A stretch of 64,000 bases of DNA from Blautia sp. Marseille-P3201T (GTDB taxonomy: Bacteria; Bacillota; Clostridia; Lachnospirales; Lachnospiraceae), in assembly GCF_900120295.1 (NCBI RefSeq), contig NZ_LT635468.1, forward strand, positions 375,606-439,605. The letters run 5' to 3'. Position numbers and translations under genes: made by a program. The notes beneath the pieces were generated by a model. It searched no databases and had not been told where the DNA came from. It saw only the letters and a list, made by a program, of their open reading frames with translations. Shown piece after piece: positions 24,601-31,890 of this stretch (position 1 is its first letter; each line of letters starts with the position of its first letter).

Positions 24601-26212
24601 TTAGTGTCTGCTGATTAAGCAGCTATCTGTAACTTCCAACTCTTACATCTGTTCCGGTCATGCCAGAATCGGAACAGATGCAAAAGAGCACAAAGTATTC
24701 GCCTCTGAATCCTGAACAGATTCGTCACGAATACAGATAATGCGATAGATGTCAACTGCGTTTCTTCCAGTTTTGTGGTAATGCAGCTCATACCATAACA
24801 GCGTTTGCTCAGGCTGAAGGTGCGCTCCACTTCGATTCTATCGGTATTATCCTGATACTCTTGTTTTTTATCAACTTTTGCTGTGGCGCTTGGTCTGCCC
24901 AGCTTTGGACCTGATAACCGGATCCCATGCTCTTTGCAATAACTCCTGTTTTCCCTGGTCCGGTATATCTGATCTGCCAGGACACGTTCTGGATAATAAC
25001 CGGTACGCTCTTTGAAGCGTTCTATTGCTTCAATCAGGCAGGTGCTCTCGTTGTATGCCTCGAAAGATATTTTTTCGAGGCGCCCATAACCTTCGCTGTC
25101 AAGACTGAGATCAAATTTTGCGCCAAATTCAACAGGTGCTTTGACCTTCCCTCTGACAATCGGCCGAAGCCATGGCTGCGAAATGCTTACAATGCGATGC
25201 TCTACAGAATGGATTCTGTTATCATACATATACTGTTGCTGTTCATACAGCCTGATGATGGTAAGATATAGGCCGATATCCTTACCTGTCATGGCGTATC
25301 CATCACTCATGAACTGTTCCAGATAGCCAAGATCTCTTTTCACGTAGCCTAGCTGTCTGCGGAGTGCGCTGCGGATTTTCTTTGCCGTGTGCTTTCTGCT
25401 CTTGGCAAATGCAAGATACTCTTTTCTGGCACGTTTGCGGTATCTTCTTGGCAACTTAAGACCATAACATTTACAAAAACAGTAAATCATGTTTTCCAGC
25501 TTTTCTCTTGCTTCGTTCAAAAGCGAGATGTCCTGCGGATAACGTATGTTTGCAGGTGCGCAGGTTGCATCAAGTGTCAGAGTCCCTTTGTTTGTATCTT
25601 CTTTTGCAGTACCATCATCACCGGATTTTCCTACGGATGGAGGAGTATGGTCATCTTTGTCATCCTCCTTGTGAGCAAGAAGATACTCATTTACTTCCAT
25701 CAGCATATCTGCTGAAATGCGTTTACGGAAAAGAACCAGTGTACTTGCATCAAACGGAGCTTCTTCCCGAAAACCGGGAAGCCCGATAAAGTATTGCAGA
25801 TACGGATTCTCAGCGATCTGTTCCACAAGCTCACGGTCGGAAAATTGGAACTTGGTCTGGATGATCAGGGCTCCTAATGCCATGCGAAGAGGCTTGGCAA
25901 CATTACCCGTATCACTTGGAAACAGCTTGGCATATTTTACTTCGAATTCATCCCATGGGATTCGGTCAGCCAGTCTGACCCAGCGGTTATCCGGATTCAT
26001 GTGGAGTCCCATAGGTTGGTTGAAATCGAGGAATGAATGTTGTAACTTGTCGATCGGTTTGTACATTGTTTTAGCCCCTTTATACTTAAAATCTGTAAGA
26101 AAACTGCAAGAAAAACGATTTGTTTTTGTCAAAATCCTTGCAATCATTATACCAGAAAATGTGGCAAAAGTCAGTAAAATCAAGTGTTTTCAGTTTGCTC
26201 AGCAGACACTAA
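24601..26212. mobile_element. Insertion sequence with TTAGTGTCTGCTGA inverted ends (1612 bp)
   Basis: TTAGTGTCTGCTGA at 24601-24614 and its exact reverse complement at 26199-26212 bound a single minus-strand transposase gene. No clear target duplication is visible. One side joins the truncated membrane-protein gene, the other the ATPase remnant. Confidence 0.85.
24615..26066 (-). CDS. Transposase, DUF772/DDE_Tnp_1 type (IS1182/IS5-like)
   Basis: 483 residues from the ATG at 26066, where AAGGGG is correctly spaced; the longer open frame to 26183 lacks a site. The N-terminal DUF772 domain is LRMALGALIIQTKFQFSDRELVEQIAENPYLQYFIGLP followed by FDASTLVLFRKRI. The central Lys/Arg-rich helical part precedes the DDE core with Asp in LTLDATCAP, Asp in RVLADQIYR and Glu in RIEVERTFSLSKR. 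The gene looks intact. Confidence 0.82.
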   Translation of the reverse strand: MYKPIDKLQHSFLDFNQPMGLHMNPDNRWVRLADRIPWDEFEVKYAKLFPSDTGNVAKPLRMALGALIIQTKFQFSDRELVEQIAENPYLQYFIGLPGFREEAPFDASTLVLFRKRISADMLMEVNEYLLAHKEDDKDDHTPPSVGKSGDDGTAKEDTNKGTLTLDATCAPANIRYPQDISLLNEAREKLENMIYCFCKCYGLKLPRRYRKRARKEYLAFAKSRKHTAKKIRSALRRQLGYVKRDLGYLEQFMSDGYAMTGKDIGLYLTIIRLYEQQQYMYDNRIHSVEHRIVSISQPWLRPIVRGKVKAPVEFGAKFDLSLDSEGYGRLEKISFEAYNESTCLIEAIERFKERTGYYPERVLADQIYRTRENRSYCKEHGIRLSGPKLGRPSATAKVDKKQEYQDNTDRIEVERTFSLSKRCYGMSCITTKLEETQLTSIALSVFVTNLFRIQRRILCALLHLFRFWHDRNRCKSWKLQIAA

Positions 26213-26474
26213 GTAAGTCGATTACAGTATCTATAAATTCTCCGGCAAATAAGATAAAGATCAGAACACCTCCCATACAAGCCAGAAAAGCTGCCTGTAG
26301 CCAGTCTTGATAACAGATTACTGTTCCAATGAACAACGCCATAATTCCCAATCCCAATATCTTTTTTGCGATTGCCACCATATGTACCAGCAGCTTCACT
26401 CCGGCACCTATGATCGAAATGATAAACCACAATGGAATCAATAACACTTTTCCTGCCACTTTTAAAATACCCAT
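26199..26474 (-). CDS. Small membrane protein of the element, C-terminus cut by the IS
   Basis: 91 codons from the ATG at 26474 with AGGAGG upstream (MGILKVAGKVLLIPLWFIIS). Three hydrophobic segments (about 5-30, 38-55, 60-80). The last codons fall in the IS end (26199-26212), so the native C-terminus is lost. It lies 10 bp after the repA-type gene and is presumably its operon partner. Similar small membrane proteins follow repA/parA modules in Tn1549-like conjugative elements, which is the basis for the placement; function unknown. Confidence 0.55.
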   Translation of the reverse strand: MGILKVAGKVLLIPLWFIISIIGAGVKLLVHMVAIAKKILGLGIMALFIGTVICYQDWLQAAFLACMGGVLIFILFAGEFIDTVIDLLSVC

Positions 26475-26484
26475 ATCTGTCCTC

Positions 26485-27483
26485 CTATCTTGCCAGCCAC
26501 GGCATATCATGATTTACTTCTGCCCGGTAATATCCACTTATCGTTGAAGGAGCATTGAACAATGCCGCAAGTAAATATTTCTTGATATTCTTGATTTTAC
26601 TCGTATTTCCTTCCAGACAATGCAGCACATACTCCACATGGGAATAATCCAGCTTCATGAATTTTCCCCTTACCAAAGCTCCTGAATACCAGTTGCTTGC
26701 AATCAACACTTTCTCACTCTTACACATAACAGTCTCTACAATCAGATCCACAATTTCATCAATTTGATCTTTGTCATGAGGATGACTCACTAACAGAGAC
26801 TCATAATCCAGATTTTCTTTGATCAAAGATTGATACGCCCGTAGCGTTTCCATCTCATCATCCTCGGATCCCATCACATCTGCAGATACGATATGATTCG
26901 ATTTATTATTATTCTGATTAGTATTGTTAATATTAGTATTATTAGAGTTTGAATTGTAAACTTCTTGAAGTTTATTTTCGGGACTTCTTGAAGTTTGTTT
27001 TTGGGACTTCTTGAAGTTTGAATTGTAAACTTCTTCTGTCCCTTCTTTCTCTACAGAAGTTTGATTTGTAAACTTCACCATCTTTGATTTCTCTTTTTTC
27101 TCTTCCTCACATTCCTCCTGAACAAATGATTTTACATAGATGATCGTAACCTTTCCAAAGCCCTGCCTGCGCTTTTCAATTAATCCTATCCCTTTTTCAT
27201 CATCCAGCTCCTGAAGAGATTTCACTGCTTTATTTCTGCCACAATTCAATAATTCCATGATATCTTCAATGGAAAAATAGATATATGCCCGATTTTCTTC
27301 ATCAAACCACTGATTCTTAATGGATAAAGACATTCTGTCCAACATCAAACCGTATAAGATTTTCGCATCACTGGAAAGATCCTTGAAGCACTCATTGGTA
27401 AATAAAGCTTTGGGTATTCTGTAAAAACTAAACTGGTCTGCTTCTGTTCCATAAAAATATTTAAAATTTATTTTTTTGTCCAT
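26485..27483 (-). CDS. RepA_N-type replication initiator protein
   Basis: 332 residues from the ATG at 27483 (GGGAGGAAG upstream; a longer frame reaches 27510). The N-terminal RepA_N domain (about 1-115) reads FYRIPKALFTNECFKDLSSDAKILYGLMLDRM and IYFSIEDIMELLNCGRNKAVKSLQELD. A low-complexity Asn/Ser/Lys linker (about 125-195) and a C-terminal domain follow. RepA_N initiators drive low-copy plasmids and are kept in integrative elements. Direct repeats within the linker-coding DNA (26947-27076) fit the known location of RepA_N origins inside the gene. It sits downstream of parB-parA-parB. Confidence 0.85.
   Translation of the reverse strand: MDKKINFKYFYGTEADQFSFYRIPKALFTNECFKDLSSDAKILYGLMLDRMSLSIKNQWFDEENRAYIYFSIEDIMELLNCGRNKAVKSLQELDDEKGIGLIEKRRQGFGKVTIIYVKSFVQEECEEEKKEKSKMVKFTNQTSVEKEGTEEVYNSNFKKSQKQTSRSPENKLQEVYNSNSNNTNINNTNQNNNKSNHIVSADVMGSEDDEMETLRAYQSLIKENLDYESLLVSHPHDKDQIDEIVDLIVETVMCKSEKVLIASNWYSGALVRGKFMKLDYSHVEYVLHCLEGNTSKIKNIKKYLLAALFNAPSTISGYYRAEVNHDMPWLAR
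26947..27076. repeat. Direct and inverted repeats inside repA (candidate origin iterons)
   Basis: The 20-mer GTTTGAATTGTAAACTTCTT occurs at 26947-26966 and 27016-27035, with a degenerate copy at 27058-27076. The dyad-like ACTTCTTGAAGTTT occurs three times (about 26960, 26983, 27006). The protein shows EVYNSN repeated. This density is not explained by coding need alone. Confidence 0.65.
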
Positions 27484-27573
27484 GTATCTTCCTCCCTTCC
27501 TTTCTCTCATAGAAGTCCTTTTTTTAAACTTCTGTATCTCTTTTTTCTTTGGGGTATCTTATTTTGACACCCC

Positions 27574-28476
27574 TTATTCCTGTTCTCTTTTCCATTGTTC
27601 CAGCAATGCCTCAATTACCTTTTCCATCTCCGTTTCCGAATAATCTTCCGGAAAATATTTTATGAGCTTCTTTCCTGATAACACTACTTTTCGTTCCGGT
27701 GCTTTTACTGCTATGCAGCTATTGAAAATCGAGATCATAAATCCCTGGTTCACAGGTCCTTCTTCCAACTGTTTTCTCAAAGCTGTAATCTGCTTTGGTT
27801 TGATAAATCCTGTATCTCGGATATACTCGTAGATCCATTTCTGCATTTCCTTATCAATGTAGGAAATATCAACGGCAATGGTAAAATTCAACTTCTTTGC
27901 ATCTACCATATCCAATAATTCTGGAATCAATTCTGTAAGACGAATGTAACGCTGAACATTACGAGCACTTTCTCCTACTTGATTTCCAATTTCTTGATCT
28001 GTACGTAAATGTGTGCCATTTTGGCACGGATTATTTTTTGATGGTCTACCTGCTTGCCGTTTCATTGCTTCCATTTTCATCCTATACGCAAATGCTTTTT
28101 CACTCGGAAGTAATTCTTCTCGTTGGATATTGGCATCTACCATTGCAATTACGGCATCATCATCTGATAACTCTCTCACGATTGCAGGAATAGTCTCCAA
28201 ACCTGCTAGAACTGTCGCGTGCATTCTTCGATGACCTGAGATCATCTCATATCCATCTTCCCCATCCGATCTCAACAAAACTGGTGTCAATACCCCGTTG
28301 ACCTTTACACTCTCTACCAGATCAGCCATCTTTTCATCATCCAATACTTTAAAAGGATGGTCTTTAAACGCGTGGATTCTGTTGATTTCTATTTCCATTG
28401 CAGACTCTTCATTGACTACTCCCAGCAATTCATCAATGCTTGTCAATTTGATTTTTTGTCCACTTCTACTTTTCAT
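27574..28476 (-). CDS. ParB-family partition protein of the element (second ParB)
   Basis: 300 residues. ParB/Spo0J nuclease-like N-terminal domain with INRIHAFKDHPFKV, GVLTPVLLR, YEMISGHRRMHA and NIQREELLPSEKAFAY, then a helix-turn-helix (about 150-200, IGNQVGESARNVQRYIRLTELIPELLDMVD). It overlaps the parA stop by 11 bp, so it is translationally coupled. It is related to but distinct from the ParB at 29267-30142, giving a parB-parA-parB arrangement. It probably loads on a centromere-like site of the element. Confidence 0.85.
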   Translation of the reverse strand: MKSRSGQKIKLTSIDELLGVVNEESAMEIEINRIHAFKDHPFKVLDDEKMADLVESVKVNGVLTPVLLRSDGEDGYEMISGHRRMHATVLAGLETIPAIVRELSDDDAVIAMVDANIQREELLPSEKAFAYRMKMEAMKRQAGRPSKNNPCQNGTHLRTDQEIGNQVGESARNVQRYIRLTELIPELLDMVDAKKLNFTIAVDISYIDKEMQKWIYEYIRDTGFIKPKQITALRKQLEEGPVNQGFMISIFNSCIAVKAPERKVVLSGKKLIKYFPEDYSETEMEKVIEALLEQWKREQE

Positions 28477-29251
28477 TTTCCAAAACCTCCTGCGTCAGAT
28501 TTTCATAAGCCATAGATACTTTTCCATTTGGACAATGACAATAAATACTTTTTCCTTCCGCACTTGCTTCAGCTACCTTAACTGATAGTGGAATGACATT
28601 TTCAAAGATAGAAATCTTAGATCCATAAGTTTCTCTCACTCTGGAAGCAATATCTTTGGCGTAATTAGTACGAAAATCCACCATTGTCAAAAGAATTCCC
28701 TGTATCGTCAATTTCCGGTTCAATCTCTTCTTTACCATAGAAATAGTCCTGATCAACTGTTGAAGTCCTTTAACCGGCAGATATGCAGCTTGTACAGGTA
28801 TCAGAACCGTATCAGAAGCTACTAAAGCATTGATGGTCATCATGCCTAAACTCGGCATACAATCAATCAAAATATAATCGTATCGTGATCGCATCGTATC
28901 AATATATTCCTTCATGATCAGTTCTCTGCTCATTACATTACTCATGGTTACTTCCAAAGCAGATAACTCAATATTGGCCGGCAGGAGATCCACTTGTTCC
29001 TCATGATGTAAAATACCTTCTTCCTCAGCAATTTCCTCGTCATTGATAATATTCATCATAATAGTTGCAAGTGTAGTTCCAATATCATCCGGTTCTACAT
29101 ATCCAAGACTTGCAGTTAAACTTCCCTGTGGATCCGCATCGATCAATAACACTTTTTTTCCTTGTCTTGCCAATCCTACCCCAAGATTTAAAGTCGTTGT
29201 ACTTTTTGCAACTCCGCCTTTCTGGTTTGCTACTGAAATTACTCTACACAT
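28466..29251 (-). CDS. ParA-family partition ATPase of the element
   Basis: 261 residues from the ATG at 29251, preferred over 29266 because GGAGG lies between the two ATGs. The deviant Walker A reads NQKGGVAKSTTTLN at about residue 9, with Ala where most ParA proteins have Gly. LLIDADPQGSLT and YILIDCMPSLGMMTINAL complete the fold. It drives segregation together with a ParB. It is distinct from the chromosomal ParA at 34652-35422 (KGGVGKST). Operon: parB, parA, parB, repA. Confidence 0.87.
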   Translation of the reverse strand: MCRVISVANQKGGVAKSTTTLNLGVGLARQGKKVLLIDADPQGSLTASLGYVEPDDIGTTLATIMMNIINDEEIAEEEGILHHEEQVDLLPANIELSALEVTMSNVMSRELIMKEYIDTMRSRYDYILIDCMPSLGMMTINALVASDTVLIPVQAAYLPVKGLQQLIRTISMVKKRLNRKLTIQGILLTMVDFRTNYAKDIASRVRETYGSKISIFENVIPLSVKVAEASAEGKSIYCHCPNGKVSMAYENLTQEVLENEK

Positions 29252-29266
29252 ACTGTTTTCCTCCAT

Positions 29267-30142
29267 TTATTTCTCCCAATTTTCATTCTGCCAGATTTTC
29301 AACAATGCTATAATTTCTCGTTTCATCATGGCGGGTGTATATCTGCTTGGAAAATATTTGTGAAGCTGCTCATTTGTAAAAGCAACTCTCGTAATCTCAC
29401 CTTTTTTTATCTCACTCATAATTTCCTGCATCTTCTCTAATGTAAGTTGTTTTTCTTTACTTAACTTTTTAATCCGTTGTGCCTGTGATAAAGATGGAAC
29501 AGCCTGAGCATAATCCATAGCTTCCAACAATTGTTTTTGCTCTTCTTCCTTCAACGCTGAAATTTCAACTGCCGGATTAAAAGATATCAATTCATCATCC
29601 AATTTCTGTAAAAACTCCGGTATTAGTTTCGTTAATGAAATATACCGTTGTACCTGTTTCGGACTATCACCACATTCTTCGCTGATAATCTCCACTGTTC
29701 TCTTCTTTTTCGTTTTGTGGTCTATTTGGCCTTTTTTCCTGCCTGATTTTCTTTTCAGTACATCATTTTTCATTTTGTAAGCAAAAGCCTTTTCACTAAA
29801 ACTGATTTTTTCTCTGTGCAGATTGGAATCTACCATATTCAAAATAGCTTCATCTTCATTCATTACACGAATTATTACCGGTACTTTTCGATACCCCAGT
29901 AACTCAGCAGCATGTCTTCTCCGGTGTCCCGCTATAATCTCGTAAACTCCATCTGGTACAGGTCTGACAATCAATGGAGTGAGAATTCCGTACTTCTCAA
30001 TACTTTCTTTTAATAAATGCATCTCATTATCATCTTTCACTTGAAAAGGATGATTTTTAAAAGAACGGAGTCTTTCAATCTCAATTTCAATGATCTTCTC
30101 ATCTTCATTCTTCTGGATAAATTCTTTCGTTACTTCCGTCAT
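29267..30142 (-). CDS. ParB-family partition protein of the element (first ParB)
   Basis: 291 residues from the second of two adjacent ATGs (30142), 5 bp after GGAGG; the first (30145) is very close to the site. ParB motifs: IERLRSFKNHPFQV, GILTPLIVR, YEIIAGHRRRHAAELLGY, NLHREKISFSEKAFAY, then a helix-turn-helix (SPKQVQRYISLTKLIPEFLQ). The C-terminal end KYFPSRYTPAMMKREIIALL mirrors that of the second ParB, suggesting an ancient duplication around parA. It is the first gene of the operon, behind a hairpin leader at 30168-30220. Confidence 0.85.
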   Translation of the reverse strand: MTEVTKEFIQKNEDEKIIEIEIERLRSFKNHPFQVKDDNEMHLLKESIEKYGILTPLIVRPVPDGVYEIIAGHRRRHAAELLGYRKVPVIIRVMNEDEAILNMVDSNLHREKISFSEKAFAYKMKNDVLKRKSGRKKGQIDHKTKKKRTVEIISEECGDSPKQVQRYISLTKLIPEFLQKLDDELISFNPAVEISALKEEEQKQLLEAMDYAQAVPSLSQAQRIKKLSKEKQLTLEKMQEIMSEIKKGEITRVAFTNEQLHKYFPSRYTPAMMKREIIALLKIWQNENWEK

Positions 30143-30167
30143 CATTTCCTCCTTCTTCGGTCAGACT

Positions 30168-30220
30168 AAAAAATGCTCGTCTGGATCCGATTATTCTTGA
30201 AATCAGTTCCAAACGAGCAT
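30168..30220 (-). terminator. Terminator-like hairpin in the parB-parA-parB-repA leader
   Basis: ATGCTCGT (30173-30180) pairs with ACGAGCAT (30213-30220), and pairing continues imperfectly inward through TGGA/TCCA. On the minus strand the stem is followed by six T residues. It ends about 15 bp before the parB ribosome binding site, so it may attenuate the operon rather than end an upstream gene; no upstream gene is seen. Confidence 0.6.
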
Positions 30221-30230
30221 CTCGTTTTCT

Positions 30231-30454
30231 ATTAGCTACAGCTAATATATTCTCTATTGTTTCAGCTAATATATGTTTGCAAATTATATTCTGCAAAGGA
30301 TTTTTCCTTTTATTTACTGTATTTTACATTCCTAAATCACTGGTGACAACAGATACTTCCCCAAATGTTAGCAATATCTCTGATACAGTCTGTTTGCAAA
30401 ACGCTATTTTTTATTAGCTACCAGCTAACAATTATTTCATTGTATTAGCTGAAA
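30231..30454. repeat. AGCTAAT repeat cluster upstream of the partition operon
   Basis: Palindrome ATTAGCTacAGCTAAT (30231-30246), AGCTAATATAT again at 30264-30274, ATTAGCTaccAGCTAAC (30413-30429) and ATTAGCTGAAA (30444-30454). TGTTTGCAAA also occurs twice. A cluster beside parB/parA genes is a candidate centromere or operator. There is no open gene in 30297-30548. Confidence 0.55.
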
Positions 30455-30548
30455 ATCATCCTCAAAGCAATAAAATCATGCATTTTTCTTATCAAAAAAG
30501 CGCCCCATTATTTGCATTTCTGCTAATAATCGAACGCTTTTGACTGGC

Positions 30549-30620
30549 CGTCTCGTATAGGAATCGAACCTATAATTTAGTCTTAGGAGGACCATGTTAT
30601 ATCCATTTAACTAACGAGAC
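30549..30620 (-). tRNA. tRNA-Arg (anticodon CCU)
   Basis: Minus-strand cloverleaf: acceptor GTCTCGT/ACGAGAC, D-arm GTTAAATGGATATAAC, anticodon arm TGGTC-CTCCTAA-GACTA with CCT at positions 34-36, and T-arm ATAGG-TTCGATT-CCTAT. CCA is not encoded. It decodes AGG. It stands at the border between the decayed element and core genes, a common integration site for elements. Confidence 0.9.
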
Positions 30621-30843
30621 AAAATGCCATTTTCCCTTGAAAACACGCGGTTTTCCGGCTTTTTGGTAATGGCAACCTTTATTTAATTATCAGCTTTTTT
30701 CAAGCTGTTAATTACTATTATTTTTCATGTTGGTGACATCAAAGCACTCCCCTATTAGGGTAAAACCTTTATGTCAATTTTTACTCTTCTTAACTAGATT
30801 TGAACCCAAAAGTTTTTTCAGGAAGTGATAACCTTGGTTCCTC

Positions 30844-30895
30844 CTTAGGAGGACCCTGTTATATCCATTTAACTAACGAGACAAAATGCCATTTT
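30844..30895 (-). repeat. Duplicated 5' half of tRNA-Arg plus flank
   Basis: 52 bp that match 30582-30633 with one mismatch: the anticodon loop, D-arm, 5' acceptor strand and about 13 bp of upstream flank. The 3' half is replaced: after CCTCCTAAGG comes GAGGAACC, which folds back on the anticodon strand, and further on a T-arm-like GGGTTCAAATC. It cannot form a normal tRNA-Arg. GTGACATCAAAG also recurs near both copies (about 30732 and 30902). Probably an integration or tandem-duplication scar. Confidence 0.75.
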
Positions 30896-30951
30896 TCATA
30901 TAGTGACATCAAAGTACATATTCTTTTAATCCGTACCTAATCATACTATAA

Positions 30952-30983
30952 AAAGGCTTATCCGTCAAGACGGATAAGCCTTT
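30952..30983 (-). terminator. Terminator after the DUF3881 gene
   Basis: A perfect 15-bp stem AAAGGCTTATCCGTC/GACGGATAAGCCTTT with a tiny loop and T-run on the minus strand, 12 bp past the stop codon. It closes the parA-parB-DUF4446-serS-DUF3881 operon. Confidence 0.85.
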
Positions 30984-30994
30984 AAAACCAATCA

Positions 30995-31876
30995 TTAATA
31001 TTGAAAATCAACATATCCCTGCAGCCACACAACGCCTTTAAAGCGTCTGCCCACCTGAGGTTCACCCATTAAATCCTGTTCATTAATACATATGTCAAAT
31101 TCAATATCATTACATCCAATACGCATTTTATAGACCGCGTCCTTTGTCATAGTGTTATATACCTTTTCCAGTTCCAGAATTTCACCCATAACACTATACA
31201 AATCACACTCCATTCCATAGGGCATAAAATATGTATCTACAATACTGTAAATATCTTCTTCCATCACTCTTTTGGAAATCATTGCATACATATCCATATC
31301 CTCTATAGTCAGGCTTTCCATGGCTTCCTCATCACCATTTTTTGCAGCTGCAATCAGACGTCCTCTGTTAATGGTATTATCCCGGTGTTTCTCCTCCTGC
31401 CCTTCTTTTTTCAAAGTTGGAAATAAGATTTTTCCACTCTTTGCCAGGCCCGATAAAATCACACCTCTTACATCTGTAACATAATTTCCCCTGCTTCGCT
31501 GTGTTAAATATTCACCTGCATTTTGCAGATAAAAGATAATAGTCACTCCAATACGCATATCGTCACATGCTCCGGCAAAAGACTCCTGACCTGCATGTTT
31601 TTCAATAATTACCTCTTCCTGTAAGGTAATGCCTGTGCCAAAAAAATACGGAAAATAATATTCCATTTGGAACTCATTATTTTCATCATATTCTCCGCAC
31701 ACAACAATGCCAAAGTCATCTCCATATTTCTTCACCAGCTCCGTAAAGAAATGTCCTGCTCTATCAGCTGCTACGATTTTTTCATCGTATTCATTTATTA
31801 CATTATTCAAAATCATATCCAGATCTTTTTTACCGGATATCCCTGAAAAACCAACTGCTTTTAAATAACTGTGCAA
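30995..31876 (-). CDS. DUF3881 family protein
   Basis: A 293-residue soluble protein without signal peptide or membrane helix. It matches my recollection of DUF3881, a Lachnospiraceae-restricted family of unknown function. Visible features are an N-terminal MHSYLKAVGFS, conserved YYFPYFFGTG and a C-terminal PQVGRRFKGVVWLQGYVDF. It is the last gene of the operon, 14 bp after serS. No catalytic motif is apparent, so no function is proposed. Confidence 0.75.
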   Translation of the reverse strand: MHSYLKAVGFSGISGKKDLDMILNNVINEYDEKIVAADRAGHFFTELVKKYGDDFGIVVCGEYDENNEFQMEYYFPYFFGTGITLQEEVIIEKHAGQESFAGACDDMRIGVTIIFYLQNAGEYLTQRSRGNYVTDVRGVILSGLAKSGKILFPTLKKEGQEEKHRDNTINRGRLIAAAKNGDEEAMESLTIEDMDMYAMISKRVMEEDIYSIVDTYFMPYGMECDLYSVMGEILELEKVYNTMTKDAVYKMRIGCNDIEFDICINEQDLMGEPQVGRRFKGVVWLQGYVDFQY

Positions 31877-31890
31877 GGAGTACCTCCTTC

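Noticed and set aside
25717..26310. 197-codon plus-strand frame opposite the transposase
   Set aside because: It is a shadow of the transposase gene and continues across the IS end into flanking DNA, so it cannot be an ancestral gene.
26940..27080. CRISPR-like array suggested by short repeats in repA
   Set aside because: Repeats are 14-20 bp with unequal short spacing inside a coding frame, and no cas genes are present. No CRISPR array was seen anywhere in the window.
30105..30296. 63-codon minus-strand frame in the parB leader, possible leader peptide
   Set aside because: It starts with TTG, runs through the terminator hairpin and the parB ribosome binding site, and resembles no protein I know; probably chance.
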